Positions 8,119 to 16,729 of a stretch of 64,000 bases of DNA are shown here, piece by piece (position 1 is the first letter of the stretch; the number at the start of each line of letters is the position of its first letter). Below the pieces are notes generated by a model that was not told where the DNA came from, ran no database searches, and worked only from the letters and a program-made list of their open reading frames with translations. A program made the position numbers and the translations under genes. The DNA is from Clostridiales bacterium. Its GTDB lineage: Bacteria > Bacillota > Clostridia > Christensenellales > Aristaeellaceae. The stretch lies in NCBI GenBank assembly GCA_024684375.1, contig JAIKWZ010000047.1, positions 1 to 64,000 of the forward strand, in the 5' to 3' direction.

Positions 8119-9612
8119 TCACGCCAGGCGCGCCTGTTTCGCGCCGGTTGCCAGCAGCATGATGCTGTTTTCGTTTAACTCGTCTCCGCTCAGCTCGCCT
8201 GCGATCTTTCCGTGATACATCACGTAAGCCCTTTCGCACAGCCTTGTGATCTCCTGCGCTTCTCCGGAGAGCACGACTATGGCGCAGCCTTCCTGAGCCA
8301 GACGGGAAATGATGCGGTAAATATCCTCTTTCGCGCCTACGTCAACGCCCTGGGTCGGGTTGTCGAATATAAGCACGAGGCTTTCGGCGCTCAGCCACCT
8401 GGCTAAAACCACCTTTTGCTGGTTCCCGCCCGAAAGGCTCAGTATGGAGTCGCCTAAGCCGGAGTATTTAATGTTCAGCTCCCGGGCGTTTTTAAGCATC
8501 AGCGCCTTTTCCCGGCGATGGTCGGTGAACAAAAACCGCCTTATACGCTCGTATATTACGATGGAACCGTTCTCAAGTATGGTCAGATCCTTGATGATAC
8601 CGTTTTCCTTGCGGTCTGGAGGCACATAACCAATTCCAAGCGCTGCCGCTTTACGCGGAGAGGAGATCCTTACGGCTTTGCCTTCCAAACGGATCCTGCC
8701 GCTTTTGACCGGCAGAAAGCCGAAAATCGCCTGAAAAAGCTCGCTGCGCCCGTCTCCAAGCAGCCCTGTGAAACCAAGTATCTCTCCATGCCTGAGGCTG
8801 AAGGAAATATCTGAAAAAAAAGGAGGCGATGCAAGGTCCTGCGCTTCAAGCGCCACACCGCCCAGCGCGTGAGTGCGCCTGTACTCGTTGCCGTTCACGG
8901 CGTGGCCTACCATCAAAAGCGCAAGTTGTGTCTCGTCGGTGTCAGGGATATCACCTTTGCCCGCCACGCAGCCGTCTCTCAGCACAGTGTAGCGGTCGCA
9001 GATCTCCATGACTTCCCTTAGTTTATGACTGATAAAGATTATGGAGACGCCCCTGCGCTTTAAAGAGCGCATAAGCTCGAAAACGCGGGCGATCTCCTTT
9101 TCACCAAGGGAGGTAGTGGGCTCGTCCATGATGATGGTGCGGGCGTTGAAAAGCAGGGAGCGGGCTATCTCCACTATCTGTTTGCTGCCCGCGTCCAGTT
9201 CGCCTACCAGAGCGTCCGGGGGAATGTCCGCACCCATCTCGGCAAGCACATTTCGCGCCTTTTCCAGCATTTTGCCTTTGCTGAGGAAGGTAAAGCGCCT
9301 CAGTTCTTCCCCGATAAACAGGTTTTCGTATACAGACAAGTCGTTTATCAGGTTGAGTTCCTGATGGATAAAAGCTATTCCGTGCCTTATGGCGTCAGAT
9401 GGGGAAGAGATATCGATCTCGTTTCCGTCAAGGCAGATACGGCCCTTGTCGGCTTTTACAACGCCGCCGAGAATATTCATCAGCGTGGATTTGCCCGCGC
9501 CGTTTTCACCCAAAAGCGCGTGGATCTCCCCGTCAGACAGGGAAAAATCCACGTTATCCAACACCAGATTGCTGCCATAGGATTTGCTTATTCCGGAAAG
9601 CTCCAGCGCCAT
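8119..9612 (-). CDS. Sugar ABC transporter ATP-binding protein (RbsA/MglA type, two nucleotide-binding domains)
   Basis: Energises the importer. The 497 residues contain two fused ABC domains. The first has Walker A GENGAGKST at residues 35-43, the signature-like region LDAGSKQIVEIARSL and Walker B IIMDEPTTSLG. The second has the degenerate P-loop GLLGDGRSE typical of RbsA/MglA proteins, then LSGGNQQKVVLARWL and LIFDNPTQGVDVG. This tandem arrangement belongs to the ribose/galactose/xylose importer class. It lies between the binding protein and permease genes. A stem-loop at 9632-9660 separates it from the binding-protein gene. The true sugar is unknown. Confidence 0.95.
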   Translation of the reverse strand: MALELSGISKSYGSNLVLDNVDFSLSDGEIHALLGENGAGKSTLMNILGGVVKADKGRICLDGNEIDISSPSDAIRHGIAFIHQELNLINDLSVYENLFIGEELRRFTFLSKGKMLEKARNVLAEMGADIPPDALVGELDAGSKQIVEIARSLLFNARTIIMDEPTTSLGEKEIARVFELMRSLKRRGVSIIFISHKLREVMEICDRYTVLRDGCVAGKGDIPDTDETQLALLMVGHAVNGNEYRRTHALGGVALEAQDLASPPFFSDISFSLRHGEILGFTGLLGDGRSELFQAIFGFLPVKSGRIRLEGKAVRISSPRKAAALGIGYVPPDRKENGIIKDLTILENGSIVIYERIRRFLFTDHRREKALMLKNARELNIKYSGLGDSILSLSGGNQQKVVLARWLSAESLVLIFDNPTQGVDVGAKEDIYRIISRLAQEGCAIVVLSGEAQEITRLCERAYVMYHGKIAGELSGDELNENSIMLLATGAKQARLA

Positions 9613-9631
9613 AAGTGTTCCTCTTCATAAA

Positions 9632-9660
9632 AGGGCCATGGCGGCTGGCGTCATGGCCCT
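9632..9660 (-). terminator. Intra-operon stem-loop between binding-protein and ATPase genes
   Basis: Perfect 9-bp arms AGGGCCATG and CATGGCCCT with an 11-base loop. On the minus strand the stem is followed by TTTTATG, so it can act as a partial terminator or an RNA-stabilising 3' structure. Such elements commonly let the binding protein be made in excess over ATPase and permease. Its exact role is inferred. Confidence 0.6.
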
Positions 9661-9675
9661 GCGGTCGGCAAAATA

Positions 9676-10626
9676 TCAGTAGGGGGAATCAGAATTGAGG
9701 AAGTCTTCAACGTTGTTTCTGTCAACGATGTTGGTGGGCAGTATGACCTCGTGCTCGATCTCGTCGCCCTGCAGCACGGCGATGATGTTGTCGATGCAGT
9801 TGACTATCATGTCCGGAGAATAGGTAGCGGAAGCCACCCAAATGCCCTGATAGTCTTCCTCGGTCATCATCTTGAAGTATTCCTGGCAGCCGCCGCCGCC
9901 GGTAATGACCTTGATGTCAGTGCGGCCGGCTTCGCGGATGGCCTGCAGCGCGCCGATGGAGGTCTCGTCGTCAAGAGAGAACACCGCGTCGATCTCGCCG
10001 TATCTGGTCAGCGCGTCGGTCATGTCGCTGTGTGCGGTCGCGCGGACGAAGTCTGTGGAGATCTCGGCTATGACCTCGATGTCGGGGGCATACTCCTCAA
10101 GATAATCGTAGAAGCCGCGGCAGCGGTCCTCGTTAACATTGCCTGCGGCGGGCTTGCACAGCACCAGCACCTTGCCTACGCCTTCGAGCTTTTCGTCGAT
10201 GTAGCGCGCGCCTTCGTATCCCATGCCGTAGTTGTCGCCGGTCAGGAGGTACATTTTGTCGGCGTACTTTTCATCGACGTTGATGATCATGTCGAAATTG
10301 GAGATCAGTATGCCCTTTTCCAGCGCCATCTCGGCCGCGGTCTCAACACCCTTAAACTGGGGCCAGACTACGATCGCGTCCACGCCAAGACCGATGAGCT
10401 CTTCGATCTGGGCGGACATTTCCTCGGCGTTGGAGGAAGTGCGGAAGCGGTAATCCACATCGTACTCCTCAATAGCGTTCTGGGCGAAGAAAGCCACGCC
10501 TGCCACCCAGCCGTGGGTCTCAGAGGGGGCGAGCACGCCGATAAAGGGCTTTTCGCTCTCGGCGAAAGCGTCGAAGGCCGCTATCGCAAGCATGAGCGCG
10601 AGGGCGAGGCAAATCAGTTTTTTCAT
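9676..10626 (-). CDS. Sugar ABC transporter substrate-binding protein (periplasmic-binding-protein-like fold, RbsB type)
   Basis: Extracellular sugar receptor for the downstream ATPase and permease. The 316-residue protein starts with a signal peptide (MKKLICLALALMLAIAAFD, predicted cleavage after AFA). Two Rossmann-like lobes of the RbsB class follow (FIGVLAPSETHGW, LIGLGVDAIVVWP, ITGGGGCQEYF). No lipobox cysteine is evident, so how it stays with a Gram-positive-type cell is unclear; a retained uncleaved signal is possible. Start chosen at 10626 because GGAGG lies just upstream; an in-frame ATG at 10686 lies upstream of this ribosome site. First gene of its operon, read from the promoter at 10691-10720. 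Confidence 0.93.
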   Translation of the reverse strand: MKKLICLALALMLAIAAFDAFAESEKPFIGVLAPSETHGWVAGVAFFAQNAIEEYDVDYRFRTSSNAEEMSAQIEELIGLGVDAIVVWPQFKGVETAAEMALEKGILISNFDMIINVDEKYADKMYLLTGDNYGMGYEGARYIDEKLEGVGKVLVLCKPAAGNVNEDRCRGFYDYLEEYAPDIEVIAEISTDFVRATAHSDMTDALTRYGEIDAVFSLDDETSIGALQAIREAGRTDIKVITGGGGCQEYFKMMTEEDYQGIWVASATYSPDMIVNCIDNIIAVLQGDEIEHEVILPTNIVDRNNVEDFLNSDSPY

Positions 10627-10690
10627 GAAGAATACCTCCGTAAAGCAGTTTTGGGAAGATCCTTCCCCGGCAAACCGGGGAGACAACAGT

Positions 10691-10720
10691 ATTATAACAT
10701 TTTTACTGAAAAGCTGTCTA
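10691..10720 (-). promoter_or_regulatory. Sigma-A promoter of the sugar ABC operon
   Basis: On the minus strand a TAGACA -35 box (10715-10720) is followed after 18 bases by a perfect TATAAT -10 box (10691-10696). This places transcription start about 55 bases before the binding-protein ATG. It is divergent from the T-box operon promoter at 10804. Confidence 0.65.
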
Positions 10721-10803
10721 TATCTGGCCGGAATAAAATGAAAAAAATGAGGCGGAACGAGGCTGCATCAGGCCGTGCATATTGTAAAAATATGGTTTCA
10801 GGC

Positions 10804-10832
10804 TTGAAATCAAAACTCCGTTGTGATAAAAT
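10804..10832 (+). promoter_or_regulatory. Sigma-A promoter of the T-box operon
   Basis: TTGAAA (10804-10809), 17 bases, then TAAAAT (10827-10832), with TGTGA immediately before the -10 box. Transcription would start near 10840, just ahead of the T-box stem I. Confidence 0.7.
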
Positions 10833-10849
10833 CAAACTCAAATTTCCAA

Positions 10850-11068
10850 ACGCGATGAGGAAGAATCGGCGGGAAAGATCCTCCAAAGCGAGCCGGGTCT
10901 GGTGCGAGCCGGCGGGGACGAGCCTGTGCGTCTGGCTTCCGAGCGGGGACCCCGAACGGAGTAGGGGTTCACGGCAGCGCCGTTAAGCAGAACGAGGTGA
11001 AGGGCTTTACGCCTTTCAATTCGGGTGGTATCGCGTAATGATCGCCCCGGAGTGTTCCGGGGCATTTT
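10850..11068 (+). ncRNA. T-box leader (tRNA-sensing riboswitch), candidate leucine specifier
   Basis: Binds a cognate uncharged tRNA and lets transcription continue into the downstream operon. The hallmark T-box sequence GGGTGGTATCGCG is at 11023-11035. It is followed by a perfect terminator stem GCCCCGGA / TCCGGGGC (11044-11063) and TTTT. Upstream lie stem I-like elements: GCGAGCCGGGTCTGGTG near 10888, then GAGCGGGGACC and GAACGGAGTAGGGG near 10941-10966. The candidate specifier codon is CUG (10932-10934, leucine), followed by a purine as usual; UGG in the next frame (tryptophan) cannot be excluded. The downstream genes fit leucine better. The 460 bases between 10627 and 11086 hold only this leader and two promoters. 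Confidence 0.85.
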
Positions 11069-11086
11069 ATATAGCAGGAGCAGGAC

Positions 11087-12463
11087 ATGAGAAAGGTTTT
11101 TCTGGCTGAATCGACACTTTCACTCAGCACCGGCATGAGCTTTGGGCGCAGACTCGAATGCGCGAGGCTTCTGGACGGAGTGAATGTGGATGTGATATGC
11201 GTTTGTCCCGCGGGGGATGATAAAAGTGACGAGATCCTCATAAAGACCATAGCCAGGCAGACTCAAAACGCCGTGGTTTCAGTGCCGGTCTCGGACGGAG
11301 AGATCGACAAGGCGTTTTTTGCGGTGAAGGATGCGAGCAGGCCCCGCCTCAACATAAAGTATCCGGTTTCCGTGGTGGGCATGGAATACACCATGCACCT
11401 GAAGCCGGAAAAGATGCTGGCAAGGATAAGCGAAACGATAAAGCGCGCTAAAGCGCTGTGCCCGGACGTGGAGTTTACCGCGCTGGACGCCACCCGTTCG
11501 GACAAGGCCTTTCTTGAAAAGGCGCTTATTTCCGCAAAGGATGCCGGGGCAAACACACTGACTCTGTCTGATGAAGCGGGTGAGATGCTGCCCGACGAGT
11601 TCGGAAAGTTCGTTGCTTCCGTGAGGGAATACATCGGGGAGACCATGCTGGGCGTGATAGCTTCGGACCGGCTTTCCATGGCGGAAGCATGCGCCTTTGA
11701 AGCGGTGCGTGCGGGCGCGGACCTTATATACACGCGCTGCGCTCCCGGCACGCTGCCAAGGCTTGACATAATGGTCGACCTGATCTCCGCCAGGGGAGAG
11801 AGCGTGGGAGTATGCGCAGAAGCGGACGTAACAGCGCTGAAACAGACCGCACAGATAATTGCCGCCAACGATAAAGCCAATGACCCTGAGACCGCGATAC
11901 ATGCTTTGCCCAGCGCAGGAGAGCCTAAGACTCTGCTTACCGCTCAAAGCGACATTCAGGCAGTAGCCCGCGCCGCGTCTCTGCTGGGATACGACCTGAG
12001 CAAGGCCGACATCGCCAAGGTCTACGAGCGCTTCATGGGCATAGCCGTAAAGAAACCCGTGGAGCCTAAGGAACTGGACGCTATAATCGCGGCGGTCGCG
12101 CTGCAGGTGCCGCCCACTTACACGCTTGCAAGTTACGTAGTCAATTCGGGCAATATCATCACCGCAACCGCGCATGTGGTGCTGGACAGGCAGGGCGCTC
12201 GGGTCGAAGGCATATCGACCGGAGACGGGCCCATAGACGCGGCGTTCCTGGCGATAGAAAAGCTGATTGGCCATCATTACGAATTGGACGACTTCAGCAT
12301 ACGCGCAGTCACAGGCGGCCAGGAAGCGGCAGGCGAGGCGCTGGTGCGCCTGCGTGACGAGGGCAGGCTGTTCTCCGGCAGGGGCATTTCCACCGACATA
12401 GTCGGCGCCGCTATACGCGCTTATATAAACGCGCTGAACAAGATCGTGTACAGGGAGAACTGA
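11087..12463 (+). CDS. LeuA-family protein with degenerate catalytic barrel and intact allosteric (leucine-binding type) domain
   Basis: A 458-residue relative of 2-isopropylmalate/homocitrate synthase. The C-terminal part (about 340-458) looks like a normal LeuA regulatory domain: GDGPIDAAFLAIEKL, AVTGGQEAAGEALVRL and STDIVGAAIRAYINALNK. The TIM barrel is eroded. The N-terminal DTTLRDGEQ motif is replaced by ESTLSLSTGMSF, and the HxHND metal-site motif reads ASDRLSMAEACA without histidines. It therefore probably does not condense acetyl-CoA with a 2-oxoacid. It could be a leucine sensor or carry another activity; this is inference. First gene after the T-box, 3 bases before the next gene. 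Confidence 0.82.
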   Translation: MRKVFLAESTLSLSTGMSFGRRLECARLLDGVNVDVICVCPAGDDKSDEILIKTIARQTQNAVVSVPVSDGEIDKAFFAVKDASRPRLNIKYPVSVVGMEYTMHLKPEKMLARISETIKRAKALCPDVEFTALDATRSDKAFLEKALISAKDAGANTLTLSDEAGEMLPDEFGKFVASVREYIGETMLGVIASDRLSMAEACAFEAVRAGADLIYTRCAPGTLPRLDIMVDLISARGESVGVCAEADVTALKQTAQIIAANDKANDPETAIHALPSAGEPKTLLTAQSDIQAVARAASLLGYDLSKADIAKVYERFMGIAVKKPVEPKELDAIIAAVALQVPPTYTLASYVVNSGNIITATAHVVLDRQGARVEGISTGDGPIDAAFLAIEKLIGHHYELDDFSIRAVTGGQEAAGEALVRLRDEGRLFSGRGISTDIVGAAIRAYINALNKIVYREN

Positions 12464-12465
12464 GC

Positions 12466-14961
12466 ATGAAGCTGTCCGTCTCTACATCCGGCTGGAGGGA
12501 AATGGGCTGGCCGGAGTATGAAAACCTGACGCGTGAACTCAAATACAGCGGGATAGAGCTGCATGACGCGCTGAATCCTCAGTTCGCGGACATGGTTCGC
12601 ATGTGCGAGGACGCAAAGGGGCTGGAATTGCAGGGCATTGGGATAAGCTGTGTTGACGCGCTGGGCAATCCTGCGGACGGCGCAGCTTTCGACGCTTGCG
12701 CAGAGGAGCTTAAGCAGCTGTGCTCGCTGGCAAAGAAGCTCAAGTGCCCGGCTGTCCGGCTGCGCGCTCAGGACACGCGGGAGGATATACAGACCCAAAG
12801 CGCAAATGTCAAAGCGGTCATTGAGGCGGTCATAAGTGACTTCGCCTCATCCGGCGTAACGCTTCTGGTTGAGACAGCCGGCATTTTTTCAGACACCGAG
12901 AGGCTTAAAAACCTGTTGGACGAATACGCGCTTGACTGCCTTCAGGCGCTGTGGGACGCACACAACACCTTCCGATTTGGAGGAGAGACTCCGGAAAAAT
13001 CCATCACCGACCTGGGCGCCTACGTGAAACACGTCCACATCAAGGACAGCAGGTCAAGTGGTAGTCGAGTGGAATTCGTACTCCCCGGAGAAGGTGATTT
13101 GCCTGCAAAAGAGGTATTTGAAGCTCTCAGAAGCATATCTTACTCTGGATACATTACGCTTGAGTGGGATAAGGCCTGGATGGATGGCCTGGATGACCCT
13201 TACGTGGTATACACCCAATTCCGGGAATTCGCTTCAATGTATGAGCCCCGTTCCTACGAGGATGGCGTCTTGTATACTTCGGTGGACGGCAAGGGCAGGT
13301 ACGTGTGGAAGCATGACGAGCTTATAAGCGAAAACTTCCCGCAGGTGCTGGACAGGATGGCGGAGACATTCCCTGATCAATTGTGCTTCAAGTACACTAC
13401 GCTGGATTATACTCGAACGTATTCCCAGTTCAGGGACGATGTGGACAGGTGCGCCAGAGCGTTCATAGCCGTGGGCGTGAGACCCGGCAGCAAGGTGGCG
13501 GTGTGGGCGACAAATCTGCCTGCCTGGTACATAAGCTTCTGGGCCGCCACCAAGATAAACGCCACACTGGTCACCATGAACACCGCTTATAAGATCGCCG
13601 AGGCGGAATACCTGCTCAGGCAGAGCGATACCCATACGCTTGTGATGATAAACGGGTACCGTGATTCCGATTATGTGGATACTATCACCCGTCTGTGCCC
13701 CGAACTGGAAAACAGCGACCCGGGCAGGGGGCTGCACTGCAAGCGTCTGCCTTTCCTGAGGAACATAATCACCGTCGGCTTTAAGCATAAGGGCTGCAGA
13801 GAGTGGGAGGAGTTTCTCAAAGAAAGCGAGAAAGTCCCCATCGAAGAGGTCAGCCGCCTGTCATCGCTAATAAAAGGCGACGACGTGTGCAACATGCAGT
13901 ATACTTCCGGCACAACGGGCTTTCCCAAAGGCGTGATGCTTACCCACAGGGGCGTAGTGAACAACGGAAAGTGCATAGGCGACCGTATGGACCTGTCCAC
14001 TGCCGACCGCATGATGATCCAGGTACCCATGTTCCACTGTTTCGGCATGGTGCTGGCCATGACCGCGTGCATGACCCACGGCTCCACTATGTGCCCGCTG
14101 CCGTATTTTTCGCCGCGCCCGGCGCTGGACTGCATAAGCAGGGAAAAAATAACCTGCTTCCATGGCGTGCCAACCATGTACATAGCCATGCTCAGCCACC
14201 CTGACTTTGCAAAAACGGACTTTTCACACATGCGCACGGGGATCATGGCGGGCAGCAACTGCCCCGAAAGCGTCATGCGTGAGGCGGCGGATAAAATGCG
14301 CATGACGGGCATAGTGTCCGTTTACGGGCAGACGGAATCTTCGCCGGGCTGCACCATGAGCCGCTGCTACGAGGACAGCCTTGACGTAAGGACCACCACA
14401 GTGGGCTGCGCGCTGCCTCAGGTAGAGTGCCGCATAGTTGACCCCGCCACGGGCGAGGAGCTGCCTTGCGGGCAGCAGGGCGAGTTTGTGGCGCGGGGCT
14501 ACAACGTGATGAAGGGCTACTATAAAATGCCGTCAGCCACTGCTCAGGCGATAGACCAGGACGGCTGGCTGCACACAGGCGATCTGTGCATAAAGGATAA
14601 AGACGGGAATTACCGGGTCACCGGAAGGCTTAAGGACATGATCATCCGCGGGGGCGAAAACATTTACCCACGCGAGATAGAGGAATTCCTGATAACTCAC
14701 CCCGCCATCAGTGACGTTCAGGTTATCGGCGTGCCGGACAAGCAGTACGGCGAGGAAATAATGGCCTGCGTGATACTCAACGAAGGCGCAGCCCTTACCG
14801 AACAGGAAGTCAAGGACTACGTGTTGTCTTCTATGGCGCGGCATAAGGTACCAAGGTACGTGTGGTTCATGGACAAATTCATCATGAACGACGCGGGCAA
14901 GATACAGAAATTCAAAATGGTGGAAAAGGCCTGCGAAGTATTCAAACTGAGCAGGGAGTAG
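12466..14961 (+). CDS. Fusion: xylose-isomerase-like TIM barrel + AMP-forming acyl-CoA synthetase
   Basis: Residues 1 to about 262 form a sugar-phosphate isomerase/epimerase-type TIM barrel (SGIELHDA, LLVETAGIF, LWDAHNTFRFGG, HVHIKDS, YITLEWDK). Residues about 280-831 form an adenylate-forming acyl-CoA ligase. It shows the P-loop YTSGTTGFPKGVMLTH near 480, GQTE near 622, TGD near 705, the hinge RLKDMIIRGGENIYP near 720 and a C-terminal lysine in GKIQKFK. The ligase activates a carboxylic acid to its CoA thioester via acyl-AMP. No frameshift separates the halves. Between a LeuA-like gene and ilvE, a branched short-chain acid is a reasonable substrate guess. The barrel's role is unknown. Confidence 0.88.
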   Translation: MKLSVSTSGWREMGWPEYENLTRELKYSGIELHDALNPQFADMVRMCEDAKGLELQGIGISCVDALGNPADGAAFDACAEELKQLCSLAKKLKCPAVRLRAQDTREDIQTQSANVKAVIEAVISDFASSGVTLLVETAGIFSDTERLKNLLDEYALDCLQALWDAHNTFRFGGETPEKSITDLGAYVKHVHIKDSRSSGSRVEFVLPGEGDLPAKEVFEALRSISYSGYITLEWDKAWMDGLDDPYVVYTQFREFASMYEPRSYEDGVLYTSVDGKGRYVWKHDELISENFPQVLDRMAETFPDQLCFKYTTLDYTRTYSQFRDDVDRCARAFIAVGVRPGSKVAVWATNLPAWYISFWAATKINATLVTMNTAYKIAEAEYLLRQSDTHTLVMINGYRDSDYVDTITRLCPELENSDPGRGLHCKRLPFLRNIITVGFKHKGCREWEEFLKESEKVPIEEVSRLSSLIKGDDVCNMQYTSGTTGFPKGVMLTHRGVVNNGKCIGDRMDLSTADRMMIQVPMFHCFGMVLAMTACMTHGSTMCPLPYFSPRPALDCISREKITCFHGVPTMYIAMLSHPDFAKTDFSHMRTGIMAGSNCPESVMREAADKMRMTGIVSVYGQTESSPGCTMSRCYEDSLDVRTTTVGCALPQVECRIVDPATGEELPCGQQGEFVARGYNVMKGYYKMPSATAQAIDQDGWLHTGDLCIKDKDGNYRVTGRLKDMIIRGGENIYPREIEEFLITHPAISDVQVIGVPDKQYGEEIMACVILNEGAALTEQEVKDYVLSSMARHKVPRYVWFMDKFIMNDAGKIQKFKMVEKACEVFKLSRE

Positions 14962-14972
14962 GGAGGAGAAAA

Positions 14973-16040
14973 ATGGAGATCAGCGTAACGTTAACCAGCA
15001 ATCCTAAAGCCAAGCCACAGGACGAGACTTCTCTGGGATTCGGCAAGATTTTTACCGACCACATGTTTCTTATGAACTATAACCCGAAGGAAGGCTGGCA
15101 CGACGCAAGGATAGTGCCATTTGGTGACATAAGCCTTTCTCCCGCGTCTACGGTGCTGCACTACGGCTCCGAGATCTTCGAAGGGATGAAGGCTTACAGG
15201 CGTCAGGACGGCGAGATCCAGTTTTTCCGTCCGCAGGAGAACTTCAGACGCATGAACAACTCCGCCGACAGAATGTGTCTGCCCAAGCTGGATGAGCAAT
15301 TCTGTCTCGAAGCGCTGAAGAAGCTCGTGAACATAGACAAGGAGTGGGTGCCTCACACCAAAGGCGCGAGCCTGTATATACGCCCCTTCCTGTTCGGAAA
15401 CGATCCGTTCCTTGGCGTGCATACGGTGAGCAACTGCGTGTTCTGCATCATCCTTTCTCCATCCGGAGCGTACTACAAGGAGGGGATCAATCCTGTCAGG
15501 ATAATGATCGAGACCCAGGATGTCAGAGCGGTCAGAGGCGGCACCGGCTACGCCAAGTGCGGCGGCAATTATGCCGCATCCATGCGCGCGGGCGAGAAAG
15601 CTGAACAGCAGGGCTACGCGCAGGTGCTTTGGCTGGACGGCGTGGAACGCAAGTACGTTGAGGAAGTCGGATCCATGAACGTTATGTTCAAGATAAACGG
15701 CACCGTGGTCACTCCCAAGCTTACCGGCTCAGTGCTGCCGGGAATCACCCGCATGAGCTGCATCGCGCTGCTCAAGGACTGGGGCGTGCCCGTGGAGGAA
15801 AGGCTTATCAGCGTGGAAGAACTTGCCAAAGCTGTCAAGGACGGCACGCTCGAAGAAGCCTGGGGTACCGGGACCGCGGCGGTCGTGTCTCCGATGGGTG
15901 AGCTCAACGTGGACGGCGTGAGCTACGTGGTGAATTCGGGCAAGATCGGGGCGCTGACCCAGAAGCTGTACGATGAACTGACCGGCATACAGTGGGGGCT
16001 GAAGCCCGACAAATTCGGCTGGATCGAGCCGCTTGCCTGA
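14973..16040 (+). CDS. ilvE: Branched-chain amino acid aminotransferase
   Basis: PLP enzyme interconverting leucine, isoleucine and valine with their 2-oxoacids, using glutamate/2-oxoglutarate. The 355 residues match the BCAT2-like subgroup. Schiff-base lysine K195 lies in GGTGYAKCGGNYAAS. Other family stretches are HYGSEIFEGMKAYR, YIRPFLFGNDPFLGV, GSMNVMF and the cofactor loop GTGTAAVVSPMG. ATG 14973 follows GGGAGGAG at 14961-14968; in-frame upstream codons lie inside the ligase gene. It directly links the ligase and the ferredoxin oxidoreductase of the operon to branched-chain amino acids. Confidence 0.95.
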   Translation: MEISVTLTSNPKAKPQDETSLGFGKIFTDHMFLMNYNPKEGWHDARIVPFGDISLSPASTVLHYGSEIFEGMKAYRRQDGEIQFFRPQENFRRMNNSADRMCLPKLDEQFCLEALKKLVNIDKEWVPHTKGASLYIRPFLFGNDPFLGVHTVSNCVFCIILSPSGAYYKEGINPVRIMIETQDVRAVRGGTGYAKCGGNYAASMRAGEKAEQQGYAQVLWLDGVERKYVEEVGSMNVMFKINGTVVTPKLTGSVLPGITRMSCIALLKDWGVPVEERLISVEELAKAVKDGTLEEAWGTGTAAVVSPMGELNVDGVSYVVNSGKIGALTQKLYDELTGIQWGLKPDKFGWIEPLA

Positions 16041-16048
16041 GCATTTGA

Positions 16049-16714
16049 ATGAAACGGGTAACCCTGTTCGCCGGGCATTACGGCAGCGGCAAGTCTTCTC
16101 TGGCAGTGGAATACGCGCTTAAGCTCGCTTCTGAAGGAAATAAAACTGTCATCGCCGACCTTGACATCGTCAATCCGTATTTCCGCAGCATGGACAGCCG
16201 AACAGAGCTGGAACACAAGGGCGTAGAAGTTATCGTGTCACCATACGCGGGCAGCAACGTGGACGTTCCCGCTCTGCCGGGCGAAATGTACAGGATCGTA
16301 GACGACCGGGATTATAAGGCGGTGGTGGACGTAGGCGGCGATGACCGCGGCGCGCTGGCGCTGGGACGTCTGTCAGGGGCGCTCAAAAAGGAAAACGACT
16401 ATGAAATGATCCTGGTGGTCAACTTCCTGCGCCCGCTCACCCGGACCCCGGAAGAGGCGCTGCAGGTGATAAGCGAGATTGAGCAGGCGGGGCATTTGCC
16501 ATTCACGGGCATAATCAATAACACTAACCTGGGAGAGCTTACTGCGGCGGAGCATGTATACAGAGGGCTGGAGAAGGCAGAAAGGCTGTCCCGTATGAGC
16601 GGGCTTGAGCTGCTGGGCAGCACGGTGAAACAGGAGCTGCTGCGTGACATCAAAACAAATGGCGTGTTTATCCCAATAAAGATCCGCCACCGGGCGGACT
16701 GGGCGATTTTTTAG
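16049..16714 (+). CDS. P-loop ATPase of the MinD/ParA-like SIMIBI class
   Basis: A 221-residue nucleotide-binding protein with Walker A GHYGSGKSS at residues 9-17 and ADLDIVNPYFRS as the next conserved element. The VVDVGGDDRG stretch resembles a Walker B/switch region, and IINNTNLG resembles the base-recognition region. It sits between ilvE and the ferredoxin subunit of the 2-oxoacid oxidoreductase, so it may help assemble or regulate that Fe-S enzyme. That role is inferred from place alone. The start has only a weak ribosome site, 8 bases after the ilvE stop. Confidence 0.75.
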   Translation: MKRVTLFAGHYGSGKSSLAVEYALKLASEGNKTVIADLDIVNPYFRSMDSRTELEHKGVEVIVSPYAGSNVDVPALPGEMYRIVDDRDYKAVVDVGGDDRGALALGRLSGALKKENDYEMILVVNFLRPLTRTPEEALQVISEIEQAGHLPFTGIINNTNLGELTAAEHVYRGLEKAERLSRMSGLELLGSTVKQELLRDIKTNGVFIPIKIRHRADWAIF

Positions 16715-16729
16715 AAAGAGGTGTTTAAC

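Noticed and set aside
8107-8239. N-terminal extension of the permease to 8239
   Set aside because: It would overlap the ATPase gene by about 120 bases and adds an Arg/Lys-rich stretch with no ribosome site.
11087-12463. Functional 2-isopropylmalate synthase
   Set aside because: Key catalytic and metal motifs are missing, so the name leuA would mislead.
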